This document shows, piece after piece, positions 1-6,040 of a DNA stretch of 8,403 bases (position 1 is the stretch's first letter; each line of letters begins with the position of its first letter). This stretch comes from Deltaproteobacteria bacterium (GTDB lineage: Bacteria > Desulfobacterota > DAOWNY01): positions 1 through 8,403 of the forward strand of contig DAOWNY010000070.1 of assembly GCA_030642325.1 (NCBI GenBank), read 5' to 3'. The position numbers and the translations under genes were made by a program. The notes beneath the pieces were generated by a model that was not told the origin of the DNA, ran no database searches, and was given only the letters and a program-made list of their open reading frames with translations.

Positions 1-648
1 ATTGCCACTCATTTGATGGAAACAATTAAATCCCATGCAGCGGAATTGCTGGGAAGGCAGGACGTTCAAAGTCTTTTGGATAATTTATCCGAAAAATATC
101 CCAAGGTAGTGGAGGAATTGGTACCTAACTTGCTTACACTTGGAAAGGTACAGAAGGTGCTTCAAAATCTCTTAAAAGAAAAGGTTCCAATCCGAGACCT
201 TTTGACTATTATGGAAGTGCTGGCTGACTTTGCCCCGATGACAAAAGATTCTGATATCCTAACCGAGTATGTCAGGCAGGGACTTGCCAGGACTATCACC
301 AGACAGTATCGAACCGAAGAAGGGAAGATACCCTTGATCGTTTTAGATCCAAAGGTAGAAAAGGTTATCCAGGATGCGACGCAACATACTGATCAGGGGT
401 CTTACCTTGCCCTGGAACCTGACATTGCTCAAAGAATTTTGACGCAGCTGGATCAAATTCTGGAGAAATTTATAGTTCATAAATATACCCCGGTTATTCT
501 GTCCTCTCCGCTCATAAGGACGCAATTAAGAAGATTGACCGAACGAAATTTTCCTGCTTTGGCGATTTTGTCCCCCAATGAAATTGAAGCCGATACTAAA
601 ATTGAATCGCTTGGAACATTGAGCTGGCAAATGATCACTAATGATTAA
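1..648 (+). CDS. flhA: FlhA, flagellar type III export gate protein (C-terminal part, 5' end outside window)
   Basis: FlhA is the large inner-membrane component of the flagellar export gate. Its cytoplasmic C-terminal domain forms a ring that docks export chaperones and their cargo. Only the last 215 residues are present, and the frame is open from the first base of the window (I-A-T-H-L and onward). The visible part is the C-terminal cytoplasmic domain, so no membrane segments are expected. Recognisable FlhA features are the segment ending HAAELLGRQ, the stretch VEELVPNLLTLGKVQKVLQN, then VPIRDLLTIMEVLADFA, and the late segment ILSSPLIRTQLRRLTER followed by LAILSPNEI. Full-length family members have roughly 690 residues, so about two thirds of the gene lies upstream. 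The TTG and ATG codons at 13 and 16 are internal and are not the start. The gene ends at TAA 646-648. The next gene, flhG, begins 95 bases later, where many genomes have flhF. Confidence 0.96.
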   Translation: MATHLMETIKSHAAELLGRQDVQSLLDNLSEKYPKVVEELVPNLLTLGKVQKVLQNLLKEKVPIRDLLTIMEVLADFAPMTKDSDILTEYVRQGLARTITRQYRTEEGKIPLIVLDPKVEKVIQDATQHTDQGSYLALEPDIAQRILTQLDQILEKFIVHKYTPVILSSPLIRTQLRRLTERNFPALAILSPNEIEADTKIESLGTLSWQMITND

Positions 649-743
649 GGGATTTTAATGCAATTAATTATAACGTTACTCCCAGGGAGAACGGTATTTA
701 ACTTGACCTCGAAGATACTATCCTTCGATGGAAGGAGAAATTG

Positions 744-1679
744 ATGGAATCAGAAATAACCCCAGAGAAAAGAGACAGGAAAGTTAAAAATGTTATCCCT
801 ATTTTCAAGAAAAAACCTTCTGATAAAAAAAAGGAAGAGGAAAAAGGGGAGGGGAAAAAAAATTTTCCGGTTAGAGTGATAGCGGTAACCAGCGGAAAGG
901 GTGGGGTGGGGAAAACAAGTGTTGTGGCCAACTTAGCCTATGCCCTTGCCAAGATGAATAAAAAGATTTTGGTTCTGGATGCCGATCTGAGTCTGGCAAA
1001 TCTTGATGTATCATTGGGAATCGTTCCCAGGTTCAATCTGCACCATGTATTTTTGGGTGAGAAAAGGTTGTCGGATATCATTGTTACCGGGCCCGGAGGG
1101 ATGAAAATTATTCCGGCAAGTTCGGGAGTGCAAGAACTGTCCGAACTTAACGAGGAACAGCGACTCAATTTTATGGAGGAGATAGATCTCTTCGATGAAG
1201 AAGTTGATATGCTCTTAATTGATACCGGGGCGGGAATTTCTTCAAATGTGATGTATTTTAACGCCGTTGCTCAGGATATTATTGTGGTTACTTCTCCGGA
1301 ACCAACCGCCTTAACCGATGCTTATGCCTTAATGAAGGTCATGTCCTTAAAGTATCAGGAAAAGAACTTTAAGCTATTGGTTAATTCAGTGAAGAGCGGT
1401 AAAGAGGCAAAGGAGATTTTTCAAAACTTAAGTTCGGCTGCAGAAAAATTTCTTCCCCATCTGTCAATCGATTATTTGGGATACATCTTGTTTGATCAGA
1501 AAATTTCCCTTGCAATCAGACAACAGAGGACTGTGCTGGATATATATCCCAATGCTCAGGCAAGCAAATGTTTTTGTACTTTAGCGGAAAAGGTTTCTGA
1601 ATTATTTTTAACTGTGCCGCCCCAAAAGGGAAATATTAAATTTTTTTGGAGGGATCTTTTGGCGAATGCCAGGAGGTAA
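744..1679 (+). CDS. flhG: FlhG (YlxH/FleN), MinD-like ATPase controlling flagellar number and placement
   Basis: A 311-aa P-loop ATPase of the ParA/MinD superfamily, FlhG branch. It acts at the cytoplasmic membrane to set flagellar number and position, normally by stimulating the GTPase FlhF and contacting switch proteins. The deviant Walker A motif SGKGGVGKTS is at residues 50-59. The second conserved aspartate block is VLDADLSLANLD (77-88), and the Walker B-like LLIDTGAGIS lies at 157-166. TSPEPTALTDAY (183-194) is typical of MinD and FlhG. The C-terminal end (around 299-311, FFWRDLLANARR) could form an amphipathic membrane-binding helix, as in MinD. The start is ATG 744, because GGAG at 734-737 sits 6 bases upstream; the in-frame TTG at 741 would leave only 3. 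The first 42 residues are unusual: lysine- and glutamate-rich, with no DQAxxLR FlhF-activating motif that I can see. It lies between flhA and fliA, and its 3' end carries the fliA ribosome-binding site. Confidence 0.93.
   Translation: MESEITPEKRDRKVKNVIPIFKKKPSDKKKEEEKGEGKKNFPVRVIAVTSGKGGVGKTSVVANLAYALAKMNKKILVLDADLSLANLDVSLGIVPRFNLHHVFLGEKRLSDIIVTGPGGMKIIPASSGVQELSELNEEQRLNFMEEIDLFDEEVDMLLIDTGAGISSNVMYFNAVAQDIIVVTSPEPTALTDAYALMKVMSLKYQEKNFKLLVNSVKSGKEAKEIFQNLSSAAEKFLPHLSIDYLGYILFDQKISLAIRQQRTVLDIYPNAQASKCFCTLAEKVSELFLTVPPQKGNIKFFWRDLLANARR
1671..1676 (+). promoter_or_regulatory. Ribosome-binding site of fliA inside the end of flhG
   Basis: A perfect AGGAGG lies in the last codons of flhG, directly before its TAA stop and 9 bases before the TTG at 1686. 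It supports that TTG as the fliA start. It also suggests translational coupling between the two genes. Confidence 0.8.
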
Positions 1680-1685
1680 GAAGAG

Positions 1686-2468
1686 TTGAAATTTTTAAAA
1701 AAAGTCGAGGAAGCAGAAGAGAAAGACCGGTTAATCAGGGAATATGCTCCTTTAGTAAAATATATCGCCCATCGAATAGCGGTTAAGCTCCCGCCCCACA
1801 TAGAAATTGATGATTTGATCAATACCGGAATAATCGGTTTGATCGATGCAGCAGAGAAGTTTGATCCCGATCGAGGAATTCAATTTAAAACTTATGCAGA
1901 ATTTAGAATCCGGGGAACAATTCTCGATGAACTTCGTGCTCAGGATTGGGTTCCCCGGTCTTTGCGCAAAAAAGTCAGCAGACTGGGACAAGTTGTCAGG
2001 GTTCTGGAGCAGAAGTTCGGGAGACCGCCCTCAGATGAAGAAGTGGCGGAAAATATGAATATTGATATGGAAGAACTCTATAAAACCATTGAACAGAGTG
2101 CAGGTTTCTCGTTGCTGAATCTGGAAGATTTGTCCGGCAATCTTTCCCGGAACAAGCGGAGGGCGTTGCTAACTCATTTATCCAGTTCCGACAAGAAAAA
2201 TCCGCTTATTCTATTAAATATTCATGAAGTTAGAAACAAGCTTGCCGCATTTATAGATGAGCTGCCTTCCCAGGAACGATTGGTGATTTCACTCTATTAT
2301 TTCGATGAGCTGACCATGAAGGAGATTGGTAAGGTGATGGATATTACCGAATCGAGAGTCTCTCAAATTCACAGCCGTGCTCTTATCCGTTTAAGGGGGA
2401 AGTTGAAAAAAATTACTAGCGGTGATCTTTTGGAAGCCTTAAATGGATTTACCGAGAGTATCCTGTAG
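1686..2468 (+). CDS. fliA: FliA, flagellar sigma-28 factor
   Basis: A 260-aa sigma factor of the FliA/SigD/WhiG group, which directs RNA polymerase to late flagellar and chemotaxis promoters. Region 2 is clear: EIDDLINTGIIGLIDAAEKF (40-59) followed by DPDRGIQFKTYAEFRIRG (60-77) and ILDELRAQDWVPRSLRKK (79-96). Region 3 spans about 97-150 and contains FGRPPSDEEVAENM. Region 4 spans about 185-243, with a helix-turn-helix in LTMKEIGKVMDITESRVSQI (209-228) followed by HSRALIRLR (229-237). The length is normal for the family. The start is TTG 1686, backed by AGGAGG at 1671-1676. It begins 6 bases after the flhG stop and is almost certainly co-transcribed with it. No FlgM-like anti-sigma gene is visible in the window, and I see no strong terminator directly after the stop. 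Confidence 0.95.
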   Translation: MKFLKKVEEAEEKDRLIREYAPLVKYIAHRIAVKLPPHIEIDDLINTGIIGLIDAAEKFDPDRGIQFKTYAEFRIRGTILDELRAQDWVPRSLRKKVSRLGQVVRVLEQKFGRPPSDEEVAENMNIDMEELYKTIEQSAGFSLLNLEDLSGNLSRNKRRALLTHLSSSDKKNPLILLNIHEVRNKLAAFIDELPSQERLVISLYYFDELTMKEIGKVMDITESRVSQIHSRALIRLRGKLKKITSGDLLEALNGFTESIL

Positions 2469-2478
2469 TTTTAAAAAT

Positions 2479-2493
2479 AGTAACCGTTCACGG
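2479..2493 (+). repeat. Near-palindromic intergenic repeat, copy 1 (left arm of an inverted pair)
   Basis: AGTAACCGTTCACGG begins 11 bases after the fliA stop. Its core CCGTTCACGG (2484-2493) is identical to the core at 7013-7022. The first 11 bases are the exact reverse complement of 2668-2678. The core is itself nearly palindromic (CCGT-TC-ACGG), so it can form a small hairpin. Confidence 0.7.
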
Positions 2494-2604
2494 ATCTCAG
2501 AAGGCCTTGAAAAGTGTTTCCATGGTGCAAAACTTTAATACGATCTCCAGAGTAAAATAATTTTTTTAAATGTGAAAAATGATGATTGATTGGAGTTTTT
2601 TTAA

Positions 2605-2742
2605 GTGGGCGGCACGGACAAACAAGTTTTATCCATGATGAAATTTATCCCTGATTCCTGCCCCAGCGAACGGTTACTGGAAAAATCGTTTAGTATGCAG
2701 GAAAGATCGAGGAAAATTGAATGGTCAGACATAAAATTTTAA
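2605..2742 (+). CDS. Possible small ORF of 45 residues, unrecognised
   Basis: An open frame begins at GTG 2605, with GGAG (2592-2595) 9 bases upstream, and ends at TAA 2740-2742. It overlaps the start of the broken receiver gene by 22 bases. The peptide has no transmembrane segment and no motif I recognise. It is moderately basic and includes MMKFIPDSCPSERLLEK. One arm of the inverted repeat (2668-2678) lies inside it, which argues that this is a repeat-bearing spacer rather than a gene. I rate it as probably chance and list it because of the well-placed GGAG. Confidence 0.15.
   Translation: MGGTDKQVLSMMKFIPDSCPSERLLEKSFSMQERSRKIEWSDIKF
2668..2678 (-). repeat. Near-palindromic intergenic repeat, right arm of the pair
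   Basis: GAACGGTTACT is the exact reverse complement of 2479-2489. The two arms enclose 178 bases with no convincing gene. Flanking CCAG and CTGG (2663-2666 and 2677-2680) could extend a local hairpin. Each arm also resembles the repeats found upstream of the histidine kinase. Confidence 0.6.
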
Positions 2743-3298
2743 TGGTTGATGATGGCAAAATATCTTAAATTTTCTTTGCCGGTTCCTTAGAAACGAGGGG
2801 TATGTGCTTAGAACTGCAATAAATGCGATGGAGGGGCTTGAATTATTGAATAGCGAAACCATTGATCTGGTCATCTCCGACTATCGGATGCCCGAAATGA
2901 ATGGGATAGAATTTTTAAAATTGGTCAAAGAGAAATACCCCCAAGTCATCAGAATCATCTTAACCGGCCAGGCAAGCACCAATGCTGCCATTGGGGCAAT
3001 TAATGAAGGGGCGGTCTATCGGTTTCTAACCAAACCTTGGAACGAACAGGAGTTGAAAATCACACTGCGGCAGGCCCTCGAATTTTTTGAGATTTTAAAA
3101 GGAACAAGGGCACTGATAAATAAGGCTGAGTGTCAAAATTACCTCCTTAAAAATCTGGAGACAAGATGTCCGGAAATCATGGAAGAAGAAAACGATAAGG
3201 CAGGTGCTTATTTTATTTCAGAAGAGGAGGTGTCTTCCCTGGAAGAAATAATGGATAAGCATTACCCCTCGACACAAAAAAGGAGTTATGATGAATAA
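2721..3298 (+). pseudogene. Single-domain response regulator broken by a one-base frameshift
   Basis: This is a CheY-like receiver protein with a short C-terminal tail. The ATG at 2721, with a weak AGGA upstream, encodes MVRHKILMVDDGKIS and then a stop at 2766-2768. The next frame, from 2765, immediately continues the same fold: LNFLCRFLRNEGYVLRTA. Adding one base near 2764-2765 restores the normal spacing between the acidic DD pair and the rest of the domain, giving about 192 residues. The downstream part keeps the phosphoacceptor in LVISDYRMPEMNG (Asp codon 2879-2881), the threonine in IILTG and the lysine in TKPW. A GTG at 2804 could start a 164-aa fragment, but it would lack strand 1 and the acidic pair. 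The tail after the receiver (from about 3120) is acidic and has no known output domain. The end overlaps the next gene by 8 bases. It could be a true pseudogene, a sequencing error or recoding; loss of a base is the simplest explanation. Confidence 0.75.
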
Positions 3299-4124
3299 GC
3301 ATACCATCCTGTGTGTTGATGATGAGCAAAGCATAATCAATGCATTAAAAAGACTGTTAAGGAGGGAGGATTATAATTTAATTACTGTCAACAGTGGAAA
3401 CGAAGGTCTGAAAATACTGGAAGAAAGACCGGTGGATTTGGTCGTGTCGGATCACAGGATGTCGGAGATGAGCGGAGTGGAGTTTCTCTCCCGGGTTAAA
3501 GAGAGGTTCCCCGATGTCATCCGTATCATTTTGAGCGGCTATACTGAGGTGGACAGCATTACCGCGGCGATCAATGAGGGAAACATTTATAAGTTTATTT
3601 TAAAGCCCTGGAATGATGAGGATCTGAAGGTTACCATCCGGCATTCCCTTGAGCACCATGACCTTTTTCAAGAAAATAAGAAGCTTTATGTGAAGATAAA
3701 AGAAAAAAACGAAGCATTGGAAGGACTTAATCAAAAACTGGAACATAAAGTAGCAAAGCGGACCCAGGAACTGCTTCTTCAGAATCAGGCATTGCAACTT
3801 GCCTATGAAATTTTAGAAAAACTTCCCATTGCCGTCCTGGGAATTGGTGATGACGGCATGGTTGCTTTCATAAATAAAACAGCAGAAAAGATCTATGGAG
3901 ATGGAAACCGAACTTTATTAACATTAGACATTCATGAATTATTTCCCGAAAGCATTCACCGGCTGATAAAGGAAGCAATGGACTTAAACCGGGCAACAAC
4001 TTTAAATTCATACACCTATCGCAACCGGACTTTAAGTATCGAATGTTTACCATTTAATGATCATAACAGGGGAAAGGGGGTCATCATGACTTCTATTGAG
4101 GAGAAGAGAGATGGGAACGACTGA
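3291..4124 (+). CDS. Response regulator: receiver, coiled coil, PAS domain
   Basis: A 277-aa cytoplasmic signalling protein. The receiver covers about 4-122: acidic pair D10-D11, phosphoacceptor D54 in VVSDHRMSEMSG, S82 in IILSG, and K105 in ILKPWNDEDL. The KPW form is typical of receivers attached to HD-GYP proteins. A helical, probably coiled-coil linker spans about 123-170 and contains LEGLNQKLEHKVAKRTQE. A PAS-like sensor fold covers about 170-270, including AVLGIGDDGMVAFINKTAEK. No DNA-binding, kinase or cyclase domain follows, so the output is probably protein-protein interaction. ATG 3291 is chosen over ATG 3288 because AGGAG (3281-3285) lies 5 bases from it rather than 2. It overlaps the upstream receiver gene by 8 bases and the downstream HD-GYP gene by 14. 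The receiver and linker match the next protein closely, pointing to gene duplication with a different C-terminal domain. Confidence 0.88.
   Translation: MNKHTILCVDDEQSIINALKRLLRREDYNLITVNSGNEGLKILEERPVDLVVSDHRMSEMSGVEFLSRVKERFPDVIRIILSGYTEVDSITAAINEGNIYKFILKPWNDEDLKVTIRHSLEHHDLFQENKKLYVKIKEKNEALEGLNQKLEHKVAKRTQELLLQNQALQLAYEILEKLPIAVLGIGDDGMVAFINKTAEKIYGDGNRTLLTLDIHELFPESIHRLIKEAMDLNRATTLNSYTYRNRTLSIECLPFNDHNRGKGVIMTSIEEKRDGND
4099..4103 (+). promoter_or_regulatory. Ribosome-binding site that fixes the HD-GYP gene start
   Basis: AGGAG inside the end of the preceding gene is 7 bases before ATG 4111. The in-frame TTG at 4096 lies upstream of this site and has no comparable signal. The ATG therefore gives the likely start, and translation is probably coupled to the upstream gene. 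Confidence 0.65.
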
Positions 4125-5508
4125 CCAGGCTCATCGTCTCCTTATTGTGGATGACGAAGAGAGTATTTTGAATTCTTTAAAGCGTCTTTTTCGCAAGGAC
4201 GGTTATCATATTCAGACGGCTTTAAGCGGCCAAGCAGGTATTGAAGTGCTCAATAATTCTGAAAAACCCTATTCATTAATTATTTCCGATCAACGGATGC
4301 CGGGGATGAATGGTGCCCAATTTTTGGAAGAGGCTAAGAAGATCTTTCCTGATGCCATCAGATTTTTGTTGACCGGTTATTCGGATATGGATGCCATCGT
4401 TGATGCCGTAAACAAGGGGGAAATTCACCGGTACCTGGTCAAGCCCTGGGATGACGGTGACTTGCGACTTCAGGTTCAACAGTCCTTAAAACAGTATGAA
4501 CTGGTCCTGGAAAATCGGAGACTCCTGGAACTGACCGGAAAACAGAACGAGGACTTGAATGATCTGAACAGAAATCTGGAAGGACTGGTGGAGAAAAGAA
4601 CCCTGGAAATCGAACAAAAGCATAGGGAGCTTCAAGGGGCCAATCAAAGACTGGAAAAGAGTTTTATGGGTACAATTCGGCTCCTGGCTTCATTGGTAGA
4701 GACCATAAATCCCGTCCTGGGAAAGTACATGGGTCATGTGGCGGAACTCAGCCGGGAAATTGCCAAGGAATGTAAACTCGATAAAGAAGCAATTGATCAG
4801 GTCGAAATGGCGGGAATGATTCATGATATAGGTCTGATGGGACTGCACGAAAATATTTTTTCAAAAGATATGGATAGTATGAGTGCGGTGGAATTAGAGA
4901 TGTTTGCCCAGCACCCGGCGATCGCTTCTATATCCCTGGAGGGGGTGGAGAGGTTGAACAGGGTTGGCGAAATAATTCTTAGTCACCACGAATGTTACGA
5001 TGGCAGCGGGTTTCCCGGCAGTCTTAAGGGAGATAAAATTCCCTTGGAATCGCGGATCATCGGGACAGTGGGAGGTTATTGTCAAGTATTGCATGGCTGG
5101 CCAAAAGGGATGAATCAAATTATTGAGAAAGCAAGAAGACAGTTGGGCAGCAAAGTAGTCAAAAATATGATCATTGCCGAACCGGAAGAGATGATTAAGC
5201 AGATTGCTAAAATGATTGTTCTGCAAGGCGTCCATCAGAAGTACGATATTGAAGTTGTTTCAAAATTGATGAAAAAAATTGAAGAATACACAAACGCCGA
5301 CAAGGAGAAAAAATCGGGTGGGGAACTGATTTTACTCATCGCCATTGAAATGCTGAAAGAGGGTATGGTTTTGGAGGAAAATCTGCGCGTAAACGACGGC
5401 AGACTTCTGCTGGTCAAAGGGGCTGAACTTAAAAAATCTACAATCACTACAATTCACAAATTGTATGAAATGAAAATGATTAAAAACCAGATTCGTGTAT
5501 CGGTTTAA
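4111..5508 (+). CDS. Response regulator with degenerate HD-GYP domain (RpfG-like) and extra C-terminal module
   Basis: A 465-aa protein. Residues 9-128 form a receiver (D14-D15, phosphoacceptor D60 in IISDQRMPGMNG, T88, K111 in VKPW). A coiled-coil linker spans about 129-185, and an HD-GYP domain covers about 186-395. HD-GYP proteins usually hydrolyse cyclic-di-GMP. Here H209, H238-D239, H268 and H292-H293 are kept. However, the HDIGK motif reads HDIGL, GYP reads GFP (HHECYDGSGFP, 292-302), and the ADxxDA metal motif is replaced by GTVGGYCQV (318-326). Both aspartates there are gone, so the domain may be non-catalytic or altered, perhaps acting as a binding platform. Residues about 408-465 form a small module (LKEGMVLEENL, then DGRLLLVKGAEL) that is similar to the N-terminus of the 109-aa protein at 5711. 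It overlaps the preceding gene by 14 bases and is probably co-transcribed with it. The family assignment is firm; the catalytic state is an inference. Confidence 0.9.
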   Translation: MGTTDQAHRLLIVDDEESILNSLKRLFRKDGYHIQTALSGQAGIEVLNNSEKPYSLIISDQRMPGMNGAQFLEEAKKIFPDAIRFLLTGYSDMDAIVDAVNKGEIHRYLVKPWDDGDLRLQVQQSLKQYELVLENRRLLELTGKQNEDLNDLNRNLEGLVEKRTLEIEQKHRELQGANQRLEKSFMGTIRLLASLVETINPVLGKYMGHVAELSREIAKECKLDKEAIDQVEMAGMIHDIGLMGLHENIFSKDMDSMSAVELEMFAQHPAIASISLEGVERLNRVGEIILSHHECYDGSGFPGSLKGDKIPLESRIIGTVGGYCQVLHGWPKGMNQIIEKARRQLGSKVVKNMIIAEPEEMIKQIAKMIVLQGVHQKYDIEVVSKLMKKIEEYTNADKEKKSGGELILLIAIEMLKEGMVLEENLRVNDGRLLLVKGAELKKSTITTIHKLYEMKMIKNQIRVSV

Positions 5509-5545
5509 CTGTGGATCGCCGTGCAAGATGATTGATGGAGGTTAT

Positions 5546-5615
5546 TGCGGCATCTGAAATAATGATTAATCATATATTTTGACGCTGGGAGTTGGAATTT
5601 TGCCGCAGTTTTTTT
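5546..5615 (+). terminator. Possible intrinsic terminator after the HD-GYP gene
   Basis: TGCGGCA (5546-5552) pairs perfectly with TGCCGCA (5601-5607) and is followed almost at once by seven T (5609-5615). The 48-base loop is long for a terminator, but it contains its own 12-base palindrome (5562-5573), which could fold separately. It sits shortly after the end of the receiver gene run, as expected for an operon end. Confidence 0.45.
5562..5573. promoter_or_regulatory. Perfect 12-base palindrome, possible operator
   Basis: ATGATTAATCAT equals its own reverse complement and lies in a non-coding spacer. It could be a dimeric regulator site or simply part of the terminator loop. No regulator is identifiable. 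Confidence 0.25.
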
Positions 5616-5627
5616 AAGTGTCGGTTT

Positions 5628-5675
5628 TTCCGGAGTCAATGACAGGGGGAAGCAAAAAAAGACCGGAATTTTTTT
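5628..5675 (+). terminator. Second terminator-like hairpin in the same spacer
   Basis: TTCCGG (5628-5633) pairs with CCGGAA (5663-5668), followed by seven T (5669-5675). The loop has 29 bases. It lies just before the ribosome-binding site of the next gene. It may be a back-up terminator or an attenuator-type leader element for that gene. Confidence 0.35.
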
Positions 5676-5710
5676 GAAATACCCAATTACCGGTTGAGAG
5701 GAGATCTTTA

Positions 5711-6040
5711 ATGAGAAGACTGAAGGCAGAGGATTTAGAAGAGGGTATGGTCCTGGCCGAAGATATCTATCGAGATGGAGAAATATTGTTGGTGAAGAAA
5801 GGGGCCGCCTTAACCGATTCACTTTTAAGGCACATTTCCAGATTGGGGATTCCGATGGTCGGCATTGAAGGGGAAGATGAGAATCCCCCCCCTGCTTTGG
5901 ATCCTGAAGAGATTGAAAAGATTAAAGATGCGATTGAAGGGGAATTGAGCGCTAAATTTCAAAGGGTTTCAAAAAACCCCCTCATGTCTCAATTGAGGGA
6001 AGTGTTTTTTAAATATTTATTAAGCGTGGAGATGAAATGA
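5711..6040 (+). CDS. Small 109-aa protein sharing a module with the HD-GYP protein C-terminus
   Basis: Residues 1-55 (LKAEDLEEGMVLAEDIYRDG, then EILLVKKGAAL and a short helix) form a small module often found beside or fused to HD-GYP domains. It clearly resembles residues 410-465 of the HD-GYP protein upstream: both carry EGMVL, DG, LLLVK or ILLVK, and a following hydrophobic helix. The module is followed by a proline-rich acidic hinge (about 57-66) and a helical tail (about 66-109). No catalytic motif, signal peptide or membrane segment is visible. ATG 5711 has GGAG (5700-5703) 7 bases upstream. The stop overlaps the HDOD start in an ATGA arrangement, so the two are translationally coupled and probably work together. 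Its function is unknown; an accessory role to the HDOD protein is my inference. Confidence 0.8.
   Translation: MRRLKAEDLEEGMVLAEDIYRDGEILLVKKGAALTDSLLRHISRLGIPMVGIEGEDENPPPALDPEEIEKIKDAIEGELSAKFQRVSKNPLMSQLREVFFKYLLSVEMK

Noticed and set aside
658..744. 28-codon frame in the gap between flhA and flhG, considered as an FlhF remnant
   Set aside because: The translation (starting MQLIITLLPGRTVF) shows no FlhF GTPase motif or N-terminal resemblance.
4894..5235. Minus-strand open frame of 113 codons
   Set aside because: It lies fully inside the HD-GYP gene on the opposite strand, has no recognisable motif and no ribosome-binding support. It is a shadow of the real gene.
5448..5465. TACAATT-CACA-AATTGTA inverted repeat
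   Set aside because: It is a perfect 7-bp stem but lies inside the end of the HD-GYP coding sequence with no T run, so no terminator or operator role is supported.
5509..5710. Cyclic-di-GMP riboswitch in the leader of the 109-aa/HDOD pair
   Set aside because: None of the conserved GEMM sequence blocks could be found by eye. Only hairpins and T runs are present.
5505..5822. Minus-strand open frame of 105 codons across the spacer
   Set aside because: It covers the terminator-like hairpins and the start of the 109-aa gene. Its sequence has no domain features.
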